In this document: piece after piece, positions 1-8,373 of the stretch
Position numbering within the stretch: the stretch's first letter is position 1
Layout: every line of letters begins with the position of its first letter
DNA from: an uncultured Collinsella sp.
GTDB lineage: Bacteria; Actinomycetota; Coriobacteriia; Coriobacteriales; Coriobacteriaceae
Reading direction: 5' to 3'
Assembly (NCBI GenBank): GCA_900549185.1
Contig: URNM01000001.1
Location: 1-55,039 of the forward strand
DNA length: 55,039 nucleotides
Notes under the pieces: generated by a model
What the model was told of the DNA's origin: nothing
What the model saw: only the letters and a program-made list of their open reading frames with translations
Database searches by the model: none
Program-made: the position numbers and the translations under genes

Positions 1-594
1 CTGATGAAGGGTGATGAGGGAATCCGTTGTTTCGAGTTGCTTCGCTATCGCCCTTTGTTCCGGGATTTTTGGGCACCAAATAGGCATCTCGAAAAACGTT
101 GCATCGGAGATTGAAAACCTGTCAGACCTCGCCCCCGAATTGCCTTCGAGGAACATGAAATCATGCCACCTGGACGTTTTGAAATAGTGCTCTAAGTAGG
201 TTTTGTCCACGCTCTCATCTACCGAAAAAACTGTATACAGCGGGGACATGACACCCGCTCTGTTCAGGCGGTTTCTATTGATCGGACCGCAAGGCGCCGT
301 TACAGAAATCCTTGGGTTGTAGACGAAGTTGTCTGGTTGAACTACATAGTAACCACTGATATTCGCGTCGTTGGTAATGTCATGGTCGAAGTAGTCGAGC
401 TGGCTGATGACGCCTTGCTCTGCAGAATTTGTAAACGTCTCCGAAAGACCGCTGTCAGCGTTCTTGGTGGTTATCTTCTTGCTGAATTCACCAAGCTTAC
501 GCTGTTCCCAAGTTGAAACGAGGGGGCGCATGGTCGCATGCGTCCCCTCAGATAGACAAACTTTCGATTTCGCCTGTTCAAAAAAGCCGCTCAT
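1..594 (-). CDS. hsdS: Type I restriction-modification specificity subunit HsdS (3' end outside window)
   Basis: The first 198 residues of an open reading frame that runs off the left edge. Seen: WEQRKLGEFS near residue 30, then a variable stretch, then a conserved block ending ...CPKIPEQRAIAKQLETTDSLITLHQ-like residues, which is the typical junction between the first target recognition domain and the central helix of HsdS. The ATG at 594 overlaps the hsdR stop as ATGA, so the two genes are translationally coupled. HsdS selects the DNA sequence that the HsdR/HsdM complex methylates or cuts. No hsdM is in the window; it may lie beyond the left edge. A second recognition domain should follow but cannot be seen, so phase-variable or half-length forms cannot be excluded. 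Confidence 0.9.
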   Translation of the reverse strand, partial: MSGFFEQAKSKVCLSEGTHATMRPLVSTWEQRKLGEFSKKITTKNADSGLSETFTNSAEQGVISQLDYFDHDITNDANISGYYVVQPDNFVYNPRISVTAPCGPINRNRLNRAGVMSPLYTVFSVDESVDKTYLEHYFKTSRWHDFMFLEGNSGARSDRFSISDATFFEMPIWCPKIPEQRAIAKQLETTDSLITLHQ

Positions 595-3500
595 TCGTCG
601 ATGTCGAAGCCGCCTTCCAGGATGAACTTCTTCAACAGTGCCGCCGCACGGGTGTTCACCTTGAACAGGGGAAGCGTCCTGCCTTCCTTCTGCTCAAAGA
701 AGGCCTTGGCGCGCGCCTTGTCCACCGAGTCCTTCAAATCGTCGAAGCGTCCGAACTCGTTAATGCTCGATTCCGTCAGGTCAAGCGCAGCCATGGTGGC
801 AAGAAGCCCGCCGTCTATGCCGAGCGCCTCGACGATTCGCTCGACTTGAGCGTTTTTCGCCTTGCGGGCATAGGACGTGATGTAATCCCTCAACGTCTTG
901 CCGTCTTCCAGGGCGACGTCCCCTCGCTCGACATCGTGAAGGAACAGCTCGGCGAAGCGCTGGTCATCCTGGTTTAGGGACGCGAACGATCGGTGGAGCT
1001 CCTCGCGCGCGGCGGCAAGACCCTCGTCATCCTGCTCAAGGCATTTCAGCCACTTCTCGAAGTTCGCGTTCATGTAGTCGCTGTCTATGAGCCCCGTGTC
1101 GATCTCGGTTATATGACCATCGAGCTCGTAGGGCGCTTCGGGCGCGTCGCCAGGCCCGCCCCCTCCTGCGAACAACTCCTTGTAGCGCTGCACGAGAATG
1201 AGATAGGTCCGCTCGTCGATGACCGGTTGCACGAAGAAGGACTTGCCCCTCGGCTCGCCTTCCTCCGGCTCCTCCTCAAACTCGTAGGTGTCCTGCTCCC
1301 ATGTGAAGCCCTGCACCTTCGCGGCCTCAAGGAACTCGTTGAGCTCAACGAACTCCTTGGCGAACTTGCGCCTGGCTTCCTGCGATGCGGGGAGCCTGGA
1401 GAGGTCTCCTACGCCAGCTGCTTCGAAGACCATGAGTATTTCCTGGAGGCGCGTATCCATCAACGCGATATTCTCCGGTAGCTTCTGGACGAACATATCG
1501 AGCGGGCGGTCTCCCGAATACAGCTTCACCGCCGCTTCGATATAGCCCTTCATAGTATGGGGTCGACGGTAATAGCGAATCGTGCCGAAAGGCTTGTCGG
1601 GCCCAAACAGGCGGTTCGTGCGGCTGAACGCCTGGATGATGCCCTCGTAGTGGATTACCTTGTCGAGGTAGAGAGTGTTAAGCCATTTGGAGTCGAAGCC
1701 CGTGAGCATCTGATCAACCACGATGAGCAGGTCGATGCGGGAATCCCGGTTGGTGTCGACGTTGGCGTAGGGTTTCTTGTGGGACAGACGAGCCGAGATA
1801 TCCTTCTTCATGGCGGGCCATGTGGGGATAGTGAACTCCTGGCCGTATGCCTTGTTATAGTCTTCTATGAGCTCGACCAAAGCGTCTTCCTTTACCGTGG
1901 AGCCGGCGTTGTTGTCGATGCTCGGGTCGAAAAGGGCAGTCACCTTCATCTGCGGGGCGCGCTCCTTGAAGGCTCGGTAGTAGTCGATTGCCTCTGGGAT
2001 GGAGTTTGTCGCCAAGATTGCATGGAACTTGTTGCCGTGGGAGAGCACCGGAAAGCGGCGCAGGATGTCCTCGACAACCTTTCCGTGATGCGGGGTGTCG
2101 GGCCAGTATTGGGCAGGAGTGAGGAAATCCTCGATTCCCTTGATATGGTTACCGGCACCGTCGACCATCGGCCCCATGGGAACCTTTGCCGAGTCCTTAT
2201 AGTAGTAGAAAACTTTGCTCTTTCGGTCGTCGGAAATGGCTTCGGCGACGGTTGCGGCTTTCGCCTGCTCCAGGGCAACCGCTTCGCGCACGTCATAGTC
2301 ATCGAACGTCGTCACCATGTAGGGGTCGAAGCCCAGCACATTGCCGTCGCGGATGCCGTCGGCGATGCTGTATCGGTGCAAGCATTCGCCGAACACCATG
2401 GCCGTGGTCGATCCCTTCTTCTGATTCTCGTCGAGGATTGGCGTTCCCGTGAAACCGAAGAAGAGGGCATTGGGGAAGGCACGACGTATGTCCTGGAGCA
2501 TGTCGCCGAAGGTGGATCGGTGGCATTCGTCAATGATAAATACGATACGTTTGCCAGCCAGGCGGTCGAGCTCAGCTTGGGTGATCCCCGTCTCGCCGGC
2601 CTTCAAGTTGCTCATCTTTTGGATAGAGGTGACGATAAGGCGATTCTTGGGGTCGTCACTAGCGAGCTTGGACTTGAGGACCTGCGTATTCTCAGTGCCC
2701 TGCACGTCGTCGGCGTCATCAGCGAAGGAGCGGTACTCCGAGAGCGACTGCGTGCCTAACTCGATACGATCCATGAGGAATACGACCTTGTCGGCATCAT
2801 GGGAGTCGGCGACAAGTTGGGCCGATTTAAAGCTAGTCATGGTTTTACCGGAGCCGGTGGTATGCCAGATATAGCCGCCGGGACGACCGGGCGTGCTGCT
2901 GTGCCGCGGCTCGTCCCATTTGCATCTGCGAACCTTGTCCGAGATGGCCGCGGCGGCATAGTACTGGTAGCTGCGCATGACTTTTAGGCAGCCATCCGAG
3001 CTGTCGGCCACGGTATAGAACCCAATGAGCTGATGTGCCATGGGAATGGAGAGCAGCGAAGAGGTGAAGCGCTTCCACTCGTCAGTACCGGGCTTGTCGC
3101 CCGCGCAGACGGGTTCGTTGTTGAAGTCTTCCCAGTGGAAGAAGAAGTTGGGGTTGAACGCGCCCGCTCCGGGGTTGGCGAAGTACCGCGCCTCGTCAGG
3201 GGTCATTCCTACGAAGATCTGCACCAGGCGGAAGAGTCCCGTGAACACACCTTCGTGCGCGTATTTTTCAATCTGGCCGGTTGCCTGGCTTACGGGCACG
3301 CCGCTGCGCTTAAGCTCGATATGGATGACGGGCATGCCGTTGATGAGCAGGCATAGATCACCGCGACGATCGTTAAGGATTTTGCTTTTTGCGGGATAGA
3401 TTGGCTGTTGGGCGATTTGGTAACGGCTTTGACCTGCAGCAATCTCTTGACGGTCGTAGATTTTCAGGCTGACTTCCTTGCCCAGGTGAAGGACGTCATC

Positions 3501-3791
3501 AGGGTTGTCGCGGGTGATGGCAATGGTTTTGCCGTTGATGAACCCGTTGAGCGCCAGCGGGGTCTTAAGCGTTTCGATTTGTTCGATGACCTGTGCCATC
3601 TCACCCTGCGTGAGTGGGCAGCCATTCAGGCGGTCTATGCCGGCATTGTTGTTAAACAGGATCTTCGCCCAGTTGCAGATAAGGTCCTGTTCGGTAGGGT
3701 AGCGAAGAACACCTTCTGCATCGTCCCAACCGTGCTGCTTCAACACAGCGATAACCGCTTCTTCGAACGAAGCTTCTTTATCGAAAACCAT
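591..3791 (-). CDS. hsdR: Type I restriction endonuclease subunit HsdR
   Basis: A 1066-aa motor and nuclease subunit of a type I restriction system, normal for the family. The N-terminal PD-(D/E)xK nuclease is visible as D145 (GDLCLL) and ELK at 159-161. The helicase follows, with Walker A TTGSGKT at 311-317 and the DEAD-box variant DECH at 421-424, then the second RecA domain and a long helical C-terminus that contacts the methylase. It translocates DNA and cuts far from the recognition site when the site is unmethylated. A perfect TATAAT hexamer lies at 3843-3848 on the minus strand, about 50 nt upstream of the ATG, without a recognisable -35. hsdS follows with a 4-nt overlap. The order R-S, with M not between or upstream, is less usual. 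Confidence 0.97.
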   Translation of the reverse strand: MVFDKEASFEEAVIAVLKQHGWDDAEGVLRYPTEQDLICNWAKILFNNNAGIDRLNGCPLTQGEMAQVIEQIETLKTPLALNGFINGKTIAITRDNPDDVLHLGKEVSLKIYDRQEIAAGQSRYQIAQQPIYPAKSKILNDRRGDLCLLINGMPVIHIELKRSGVPVSQATGQIEKYAHEGVFTGLFRLVQIFVGMTPDEARYFANPGAGAFNPNFFFHWEDFNNEPVCAGDKPGTDEWKRFTSSLLSIPMAHQLIGFYTVADSSDGCLKVMRSYQYYAAAAISDKVRRCKWDEPRHSSTPGRPGGYIWHTTGSGKTMTSFKSAQLVADSHDADKVVFLMDRIELGTQSLSEYRSFADDADDVQGTENTQVLKSKLASDDPKNRLIVTSIQKMSNLKAGETGITQAELDRLAGKRIVFIIDECHRSTFGDMLQDIRRAFPNALFFGFTGTPILDENQKKGSTTAMVFGECLHRYSIADGIRDGNVLGFDPYMVTTFDDYDVREAVALEQAKAATVAEAISDDRKSKVFYYYKDSAKVPMGPMVDGAGNHIKGIEDFLTPAQYWPDTPHHGKVVEDILRRFPVLSHGNKFHAILATNSIPEAIDYYRAFKERAPQMKVTALFDPSIDNNAGSTVKEDALVELIEDYNKAYGQEFTIPTWPAMKKDISARLSHKKPYANVDTNRDSRIDLLIVVDQMLTGFDSKWLNTLYLDKVIHYEGIIQAFSRTNRLFGPDKPFGTIRYYRRPHTMKGYIEAAVKLYSGDRPLDMFVQKLPENIALMDTRLQEILMVFEAAGVGDLSRLPASQEARRKFAKEFVELNEFLEAAKVQGFTWEQDTYEFEEEPEEGEPRGKSFFVQPVIDERTYLILVQRYKELFAGGGGPGDAPEAPYELDGHITEIDTGLIDSDYMNANFEKWLKCLEQDDEGLAAAREELHRSFASLNQDDQRFAELFLHDVERGDVALEDGKTLRDYITSYARKAKNAQVERIVEALGIDGGLLATMAALDLTESSINEFGRFDDLKDSVDKARAKAFFEQKEGRTLPLFKVNTRAAALLKKFILEGGFDIDE

Positions 3792-4153
3792 GGCAAAACC
3801 TATCTGCGAAATTGCAAAAAGCGTTTTTTACTTATTTCAAACATTATAGGTCCCGCAGCCATTTCCCCGGGATTGCCCGGGCCCTCTAAATTGACTGACA
3901 GGGCTTTTTGGAGCCGCTTCTGCCGCTCCGGACACCAATCAATGTCAACGGAGTAGCCCACCTCAATGGAATGTATAAAGCAAGCGCACGTTTACGCCTA
4001 AACTCATGCGACAAATTGAGCCCCGATGACTTGGATCTGAGGTCATTCCCGGGGACGCCGTAGGCAGTTGATCTGTATGCGTTAGTTCTATCAAATTGAC
4101 ATTGATAGCAGCGACCGCCCCGCACACTTCGCCCATCAGTTATAGTCGCCCCC
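3792..4153. other. Intergenic region upstream of hsdR
   Basis: No convincing gene in these 362 bases. The part next to hsdR is AT-rich and holds the TATAAT hexamer at 3843-3848 (minus). An 11-nt inverted pair is present: ATCAATGTCAA at 3938-3948 and TTGACATTGAT at 4096-4106, about 150 bp apart. It might bound a small insertion or be two halves of a regulatory site. A short dyad CCCCGGG/CCCGGG lies near 3866-3881. Confidence 0.4.
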
Positions 4154-4888
4154 CTACCTCCCCTCCGCCTTCAGCTTCAGCAGCAGGTCGCCCAGCTCGG
4201 GGCACTTGCTGGAAAGGCGCGTCTGGGGTCGCTCGCCCATCCCCCACCGCTGGCGGACTTCCTGGGCGTGCGGGCTCACACGGTAGTCCCCGTCCATCAT
4301 CTGTTTGAGTAGCTTGGCGGTCACGCGCGCATCGGCAAGGGCGCTGTGAGCGTGGCCCGTCGACTCGTCGAACTCGATGCCGAACCACGTTGCCGTATCG
4401 CTCAAAGAGACGCGCCCGTGGCTGCCAACGTCCATGATCGAGGTGTAAAACGCCTGCAGGTCGGCCCAGTCCGTAGGAAATGCGGAAAGATCGATGCGCT
4501 TTGCCTGGCACTCGGTCAAAAGCTGTCGACGGTCCGTCCCGCTCCAGCAAACTATCTGGGCGGAGTAGCGACCAATCCAATCGCCGAGCCTTTTGATAAC
4601 AGTACAGAGCGGATCGGCCATCGCAGTGTCCACGGCCGATATCCCCGTAAGCTCGCGGACGGGAAACGCAACGCCTTCGGTAAATTCCGTCTGCACAAAC
4701 TGCGAGAACTCGCCCATAACGTTGCCGTGGTAATCGAGCTTGACCGCGCCGACCTCAATAATCTCATTGCGCAGTCCACGGCGCTGGCGCTGCTTTGGCA
4801 CCGGCGCAAACTCAAAGTCCAGCACAATCTGGCGCGCAAAGTTCGTCGTATCGATAGCCGAGATACACGGCGTCTTTTCAGCTGACAC
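4154..4888 (-). CDS. DnaQ-like 3'-5' exonuclease (DEDDh family)
   Basis: A 244-aa exonuclease-fold protein. The DEDDh residues can be placed: D24 and E26 in VLDFEF (Exo I), D119 in the WSGTDRRQLL segment (Exo II), and H181 and D186 in HAHSALADAR (Exo III). The family removes nucleotides from 3' ends of DNA or RNA using two metal ions. There is no polymerase or extra domain, so it is a stand-alone nuclease, possibly for RNA turnover or DNA repair. The start is GTG at 4888, preceded by AAAGG eight bases upstream. A promoter-like segment with TATCCT at 4954-4959 (minus) lies about 60 bp upstream and resembles a segment upstream of the SIMPL gene. Its exact substrate cannot be read from the sequence. 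Confidence 0.85.
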   Translation of the reverse strand: MSAEKTPCISAIDTTNFARQIVLDFEFAPVPKQRQRRGLRNEIIEVGAVKLDYHGNVMGEFSQFVQTEFTEGVAFPVRELTGISAVDTAMADPLCTVIKRLGDWIGRYSAQIVCWSGTDRRQLLTECQAKRIDLSAFPTDWADLQAFYTSIMDVGSHGRVSLSDTATWFGIEFDESTGHAHSALADARVTAKLLKQMMDGDYRVSPHAQEVRQRWGMGERPQTRLSSKCPELGDLLLKLKAEGR

Positions 4889-5148
4889 GGTTATGGCCTT
4901 TCTCCGTCGCCTGCCGCCTGCTACATAGCTACATAGGCGGCTATATTGCCGTAAGGATAGGCGCCCGCGCGGACATGAAATCGCCCAGCGCGGCCACCCG
5001 GCACCCTTGCGTAAAGCCGCGCTTTGAGATGGCCACGTCGCTGTTATTAGCGAACATATATTCGTATTTATGACTGCAGTTTGATAGACTAGTTATTGTT
5101 GACGGCAGCTTCATGTGCCGGGCAGCGCCCTCCATGCGACGGGAGGTG

Positions 5149-5280
5149 ATGCCCATAACCGATCTGACTGATTTCGTGAAGCTCCTGACCGCTTTGGCCT
5201 CGCTCCTCACGGCGCTTATCGGGCTTACCGAGGCACTCAAGCAGCGTACGAAGCAGAAAAAGAGGGGTCGACGCCACTAA
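5149..5280 (+). CDS. Possible small hydrophobic toxin-like peptide (43 aa)
   Basis: An unusually strong ribosome binding site, GGGAGGTGAT at 5141-5150, overlaps the ATG at 5149 of a 43-codon frame ending at TAA 5278-5280. The peptide starts MPITDLTDFVKLL, continues as one hydrophobic/amphipathic helix (LLTALASLLTALIGL) and ends in a strongly basic tail (KQRTKQKKRGRRH). This layout, one membrane helix plus a basic tail behind a near-perfect SD that runs into the start, matches the style of small holin-like type I toxins (Hol_Tox/TxpA-type). In those genes the real start is often a few codons further in; here that position (5155) is ATA. A hairpin AGGGGTC/GACCCCT (5263-5293) spans the stop codon and a second (GCCCA/TGGGC) follows near 5317. 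Expression and toxicity are inference; an antisense RNA cannot be recognised by eye. Confidence 0.45.
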   Translation: MPITDLTDFVKLLTALASLLTALIGLTEALKQRTKQKKRGRRH

Positions 5281-5420
5281 GGCATTGACCCCTTAATCGA
5301 AGTAACGGCGCTGCCCAGCTATCACCCTTGGGCTGCCGTCGACCTTATTCTACCCACGGTTGCCAGGTTTAACAAATGGTTTTTCAGTCATGAAGACTCG
5401 ACGCTCGCCCGGCTCGTCCA

Positions 5421-6062
5421 CTACACCAGCCACCACTCAACATCCACGGAGCACTCGACCTCGATGGGTTCCGGATCCAGCACCGTTTCCCCAAGGCCTC
5501 CGGATGCCCCATCGGGAGCGCCCATGGCAGCGCAGTACACCCCACCATAATCCCCCGGCCGGCTGTTATACGAGATATGCTTGATGCCGCCCAGCTTAGT
5601 CCCCGCCGCCGCAGCAAGCGCCTGCGCATTACCGCGAGCGCGCTCGACAGCGCGGGCAATCAGGACGTCCTCCGCCGCGCGCTCATCCGCAAGTTCAAAT
5701 CGAATGTTCATGTCGGCATGCGATCCGCAGGTGTTGAGCGCCGTCCACACAGCCGCAAAGTCAATCGAATCGACAGGCGCGGCAACCGCGCCGTACGCAT
5801 AGTAGTCGTAGCCCACGATGGTTGCCCTTTTGCGCGTCGTCTGCGCATAGCAGGTGTACCGGCGACACGTTAACTCGTCATCTAGACCAAAGGGCGCCAG
5901 CGCAGCGGCGACCTTGGCGCGATCGGCGTTGTAATCGTCCAGGCACGCCTCCTTGGTATCAAAGCGGCCGCCAAAGCCAATGCTAAAGATCACGCGATCG
6001 GGCATGACCTTATCCTCGATCCGGGCACCAACGCTCACATAGCCGGTCTTATCCGTTGCCAT
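5421..6062 (-). CDS. SIMPL domain-containing protein (DUF541 type)
   Basis: A 213-aa protein with the SIMPL pattern: an N-terminal beta strand pair (YVSVGARIEDKVMPDRVIFSIGF), a helix with alternating charged residues (DYNADRAKVAAALAPFGL), a central beta segment, and a late helix ERARGNAQALAAAAGTKLGGI followed by a closing strand. There is no signal peptide, so it is probably cytoplasmic, unlike many periplasmic SIMPL proteins. The biochemical role of the family is poorly known. The start was chosen at ATG 6062 because GGAAAGGACGG lies just upstream; a GTG six codons earlier has no SD. A promoter-like TATGTT (6098-6103, minus) lies about 30 bp upstream, and the left 62-bp repeat array begins about 85 bp upstream. 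Confidence 0.75.
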   Translation of the reverse strand: MATDKTGYVSVGARIEDKVMPDRVIFSIGFGGRFDTKEACLDDYNADRAKVAAALAPFGLDDELTCRRYTCYAQTTRKRATIVGYDYYAYGAVAAPVDSIDFAAVWTALNTCGSHADMNIRFELADERAAEDVLIARAVERARGNAQALAAAAGTKLGGIKHISYNSRPGDYGGVYCAAMGAPDGASGGLGETVLDPEPIEVECSVDVEWWLV

Positions 6063-6148
6063 GACATCCGTCCTTTCCACGAATGACTACGTTGCAGTAA
6101 ACATAGCCGCCCGCGCGGACACAAAGTTGCGCGGCGGCGCCGCTGCGG

Positions 6149-6418
6149 GTCCTGGGACGCATGATCCATTTGAGGCCTCTACCGGAAAGCGAATCCCATT
6201 CTGAGCGGGGATTCTGGGACGTAGTTTCCGCATGCAGCCTCGTTGGGAAAGTTCATCCCGGTTTGGAGCCATAATCTGGAACACTGCTTCCGCCAGAGGT
6301 CCCAATCGGAAACGGCATCCCACTCTGGGGCCGAAATCTGGGACGCAGTTTCCGGTTGAGGGCTGTTCCGGAAAATGTATCCCATTCCGAGCGGCAATTC
6401 CAGGACGCAGTTTTCGCA
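6149..6418 (+). repeat. Left array of 62-bp palindromic repeat units (5 register points)
   Basis: The GGG (or variant) that opens each unit falls at 6154, 6216, 6278, 6340 and 6402, exactly 62 bp apart. Each unit is an arm like GGGACGCAGTTTCCG, a 13-14 nt spacer (TGAGGGCTGTT type), an inverted arm like CGGAAACGGCATCCC, and a 17-nt spacer (ACTCTGGGGCCGAAAT type). The units are diverged; the third and last are degenerate. Because 62 is not a multiple of three and reading frames rotate through the unit, the open frames here are not genes. The same repeat in the same orientation recurs at 7730-8266. Confidence 0.85.
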
Positions 6419-6712
6419 GATACAAGATGACGATCCGCAGCCCTTATCGCATGCCTTCAAATATGCGATCCAGAACCACAAAACAGCAGATAGAATGCTC
6501 TTTTTCAAAAAAGTACACGTCCCGAAACTTACCAAGGCTTCATAACTAGCTACCGTTCAAGGGCGCCGATTACCGCCCACCGATTCAAACAAGAAATACG
6601 TCGCCAAAAGCAGGCCATCTACCTGCATGGTTAGATTTTGGTCAGCTTTTGGTCAGTTGAGCGGCAAGTTCCGGCTGATACGTTTTTGCTACCAAAAAGG
6701 AGGCGGTAGCTC
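6419..6712 (+). promoter_or_regulatory. Upstream region of the AbiEi-like gene with a tandem TTTTGGTCAG repeat
   Basis: Two direct copies of TTTTGGTCAG lie at 6636-6645 and 6647-6656, separated by one base (11-bp period). They abut TTGAGC, a possible -35, followed after 16 nt by a weak -10 (TACGTT). A clear SD (AAAGGAGG) precedes the ATG at 6713. The tandem copies are a plausible operator for autoregulation. No gene is seen in the rest of the stretch. Confidence 0.45.
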
Positions 6713-7711
6713 ATGACCCATCGCAATGACCAACTCATCGATCAGCTGCTAACCCAAGCCGAACAAGAGGGGCGCTGTCTGATTCCCCCGAGCGCGGCGA
6801 TCCGAAAAGCGCTCCTTCGGCGCACCGGCAGCACGGTCGTCTCGCCCATGCAGGGACTGTTCGCGCGCAAAATGCGCTGGAATGAACTCGACCGGGCGCA
6901 GCGTCATTGCGAGATTATTCGCGCCCTTGCGATCATCCACCCCGATTGGACGTTCTGCTCGTTTTCGGCAGCTTGCCTGCTGGGGCTCGAGGTCTCGTGG
7001 CGGCATCTGAACGTTGTACATGTCTGCAGCTCGACAAAGCCGTCGGCTCGTCCGGGCACGCATATTCAGCGGCACCAGGTCGAGCCGGCCGGAGCAACAA
7101 ATCAAGCTGGCATATCGATAACGCCGCCCATCCAAACGGTCACAGATTGCCTGCTGCAAACTGGTTTTGCCGATGGTATGCCCATTGCCGATTCGGCGAT
7201 CTCAAAGCTTGGTCTAACGCGAGAGCGGCTGATGGGAGCAGTCGAAAAACGAGCGGGCGCTCGCAACGGTCGCGCGGTGCGCACTGCGCTCACCACGCTC
7301 CAATATGCTGACGCGCGTGCCGAGAGCGGTGGGGAATCGGTCGCTCGAGCCGTCATGATCGAAACGGGCTTTGCACCCGACCAGCTCCAATATAAGCTGA
7401 CGGACCCCTTCGATTCGACCGAGACCATGCGAACGGACTTTGCCTGGGAGCGCCAGGCGCGGGAGCTCACATTGGGAGAACTCGACGGGTTCGTCAAGTA
7501 TACCGACCAGGCCATGCTAGCCGGGCGCACCACCGCCGAGGCACTCGTTGCCGAACGACAGCGCGAGGCGCATCTATCGCTCTACGGTCACCCTCTGCTG
7601 CGCTTTACCATGAACGAGGTCCGCTCGGCAGGAATGCTCGCCAAAAAGCTGCAGACGGCAGGCATCCGGCAGACCGCGCTGCCGACATGGCTCAACGAGG
7701 TTGACCTGTAG
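6713..7711 (+). CDS. AbiEi-like / restriction-endonuclease-fold protein, solitary
   Basis: A 332-aa protein resembling the actinobacterial AbiEi-like antitoxin group. The N-terminal third looks like a winged-helix region (ALLRRTGSTVVSPMQGLFARKM, residues 33-54); FCSFSAACLLGLE (81-93) is the conserved middle; the C-terminal part has the pattern of a PD-(D/E)xK-like fold: GGESVAR (206-212), TDFAW with D242, and GELDGFVK with E256, D258 and K262. In type IV systems AbiEi represses transcription and counteracts the nucleotidyltransferase AbiEii, but no AbiEii is encoded nearby. The intact acidic/lysine residues would also fit a nuclease role. The gene is an island between two arrays of the same 62-bp palindromic repeat and has a tandem operator-like repeat upstream. 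Family assignment is moderate; function is unknown. Confidence 0.6.
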   Translation: MTHRNDQLIDQLLTQAEQEGRCLIPPSAAIRKALLRRTGSTVVSPMQGLFARKMRWNELDRAQRHCEIIRALAIIHPDWTFCSFSAACLLGLEVSWRHLNVVHVCSSTKPSARPGTHIQRHQVEPAGATNQAGISITPPIQTVTDCLLQTGFADGMPIADSAISKLGLTRERLMGAVEKRAGARNGRAVRTALTTLQYADARAESGGESVARAVMIETGFAPDQLQYKLTDPFDSTETMRTDFAWERQARELTLGELDGFVKYTDQAMLAGRTTAEALVAERQREAHLSLYGHPLLRFTMNEVRSAGMLAKKLQTAGIRQTALPTWLNEVDL

Positions 7712-7729
7712 GGACTGCTGAGCCACGCA

Positions 7730-8266
7730 TTGCCGGATCGCATCCCCCCCTATCTGGGCCGCGTTTTCCCAACGGCCACGCCAACGGAAAGCGCGTCCCA
7801 GCCTGGACGCTCAAAACGGGATGCACTTTCCGGATGGCGGGCCTAGCGGAAAGCGTGTCCCGGAATCCCGCCTCAGAACGGGACAGACTTTCCGGATGAA
7901 GCACTCAACGGAAACGGCATCCCGGAATAGACGCTCAAACTGGGATACATTTTCCGCTGAGGTTCCATCCGGAAACCGTGTCCCACTCCGAGCGTCAATT
8001 CTGGGATGGACTTTCCGCCAGAGGGTTCAGCCGGAAACGGCATCCCACTCTGAAGCGAAATTCTGGGACGCAGTTTCCGGTTGAGGGCTGTTCCGGAAAG
8101 TGTGTCCCATTCCAGACGCGGATTCCGGGATGCACTTTCCGTTTGAAGCTCCAACCGGAAAGCACATCCCACTCTGGAGCCGAATTCCGGGATGCACTTT
8201 CCGCTAGAGGCTCAAAAGGAAAGCGCATCCCACTCTGAGCGCCAATTCCGGGATGCAGTTTCCGCT
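7730..8266 (+). repeat. Right array of 62-bp palindromic repeat units (9 register points)
   Basis: The opening GGG of each unit falls at 7756, 7818, 7880, 7942, 8003, 8065, 8127, 8189 and 8250, giving spacings of 61-62 bp. The best unit reads GGGATGCACTTTCCG, about 13 nt, AGGAAAGCGCATCCC, about 18 nt. The array starts some 20 bp after the stop of the AbiEi-like gene and ends at the terminator of the xanthine dehydrogenase operon. A 38-nt stretch (8062-8099) is identical to 6337-6374 in the left array, and the neighbouring units match in order. Long open frames across the array on both strands reflect lack of stop codons in the repeat, not coding. Confidence 0.9.
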
Positions 8267-8302
8267 CCAAACAAAAGGCCCCAGCTCGCGATGGAGCTGG
8301 GG
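8266..8302 (-). terminator. Rho-independent terminator of the purine operon
   Basis: Perfect 9-bp stem CCCCAGCTC/GAGCTGGGG (8279-8287 with 8294-8302), loop of six bases, followed on the minus strand by CCTTTTGTTT. It lies about 70 bp after the stop of the xanthine dehydrogenase gene. Confidence 0.85.
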
Positions 8303-8373
8303 TCAAAGGCGCAGCGTATGCAGTTGATGCTGAGCGCGAACAGCCCGTCAGTAATGACCGTCCGCGCTCTACC

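Noticed and set aside
3886..4125. 79-codon open frame upstream of hsdR
   Set aside because: No SD, no recognisable domain, biased composition.
7821..8172. Open frames across the 62-bp repeat array on both strands
   Set aside because: The unit length (62) shifts the frame each time and the sequence is palindromic; no SD. Non-coding repeats explain the absence of stops.
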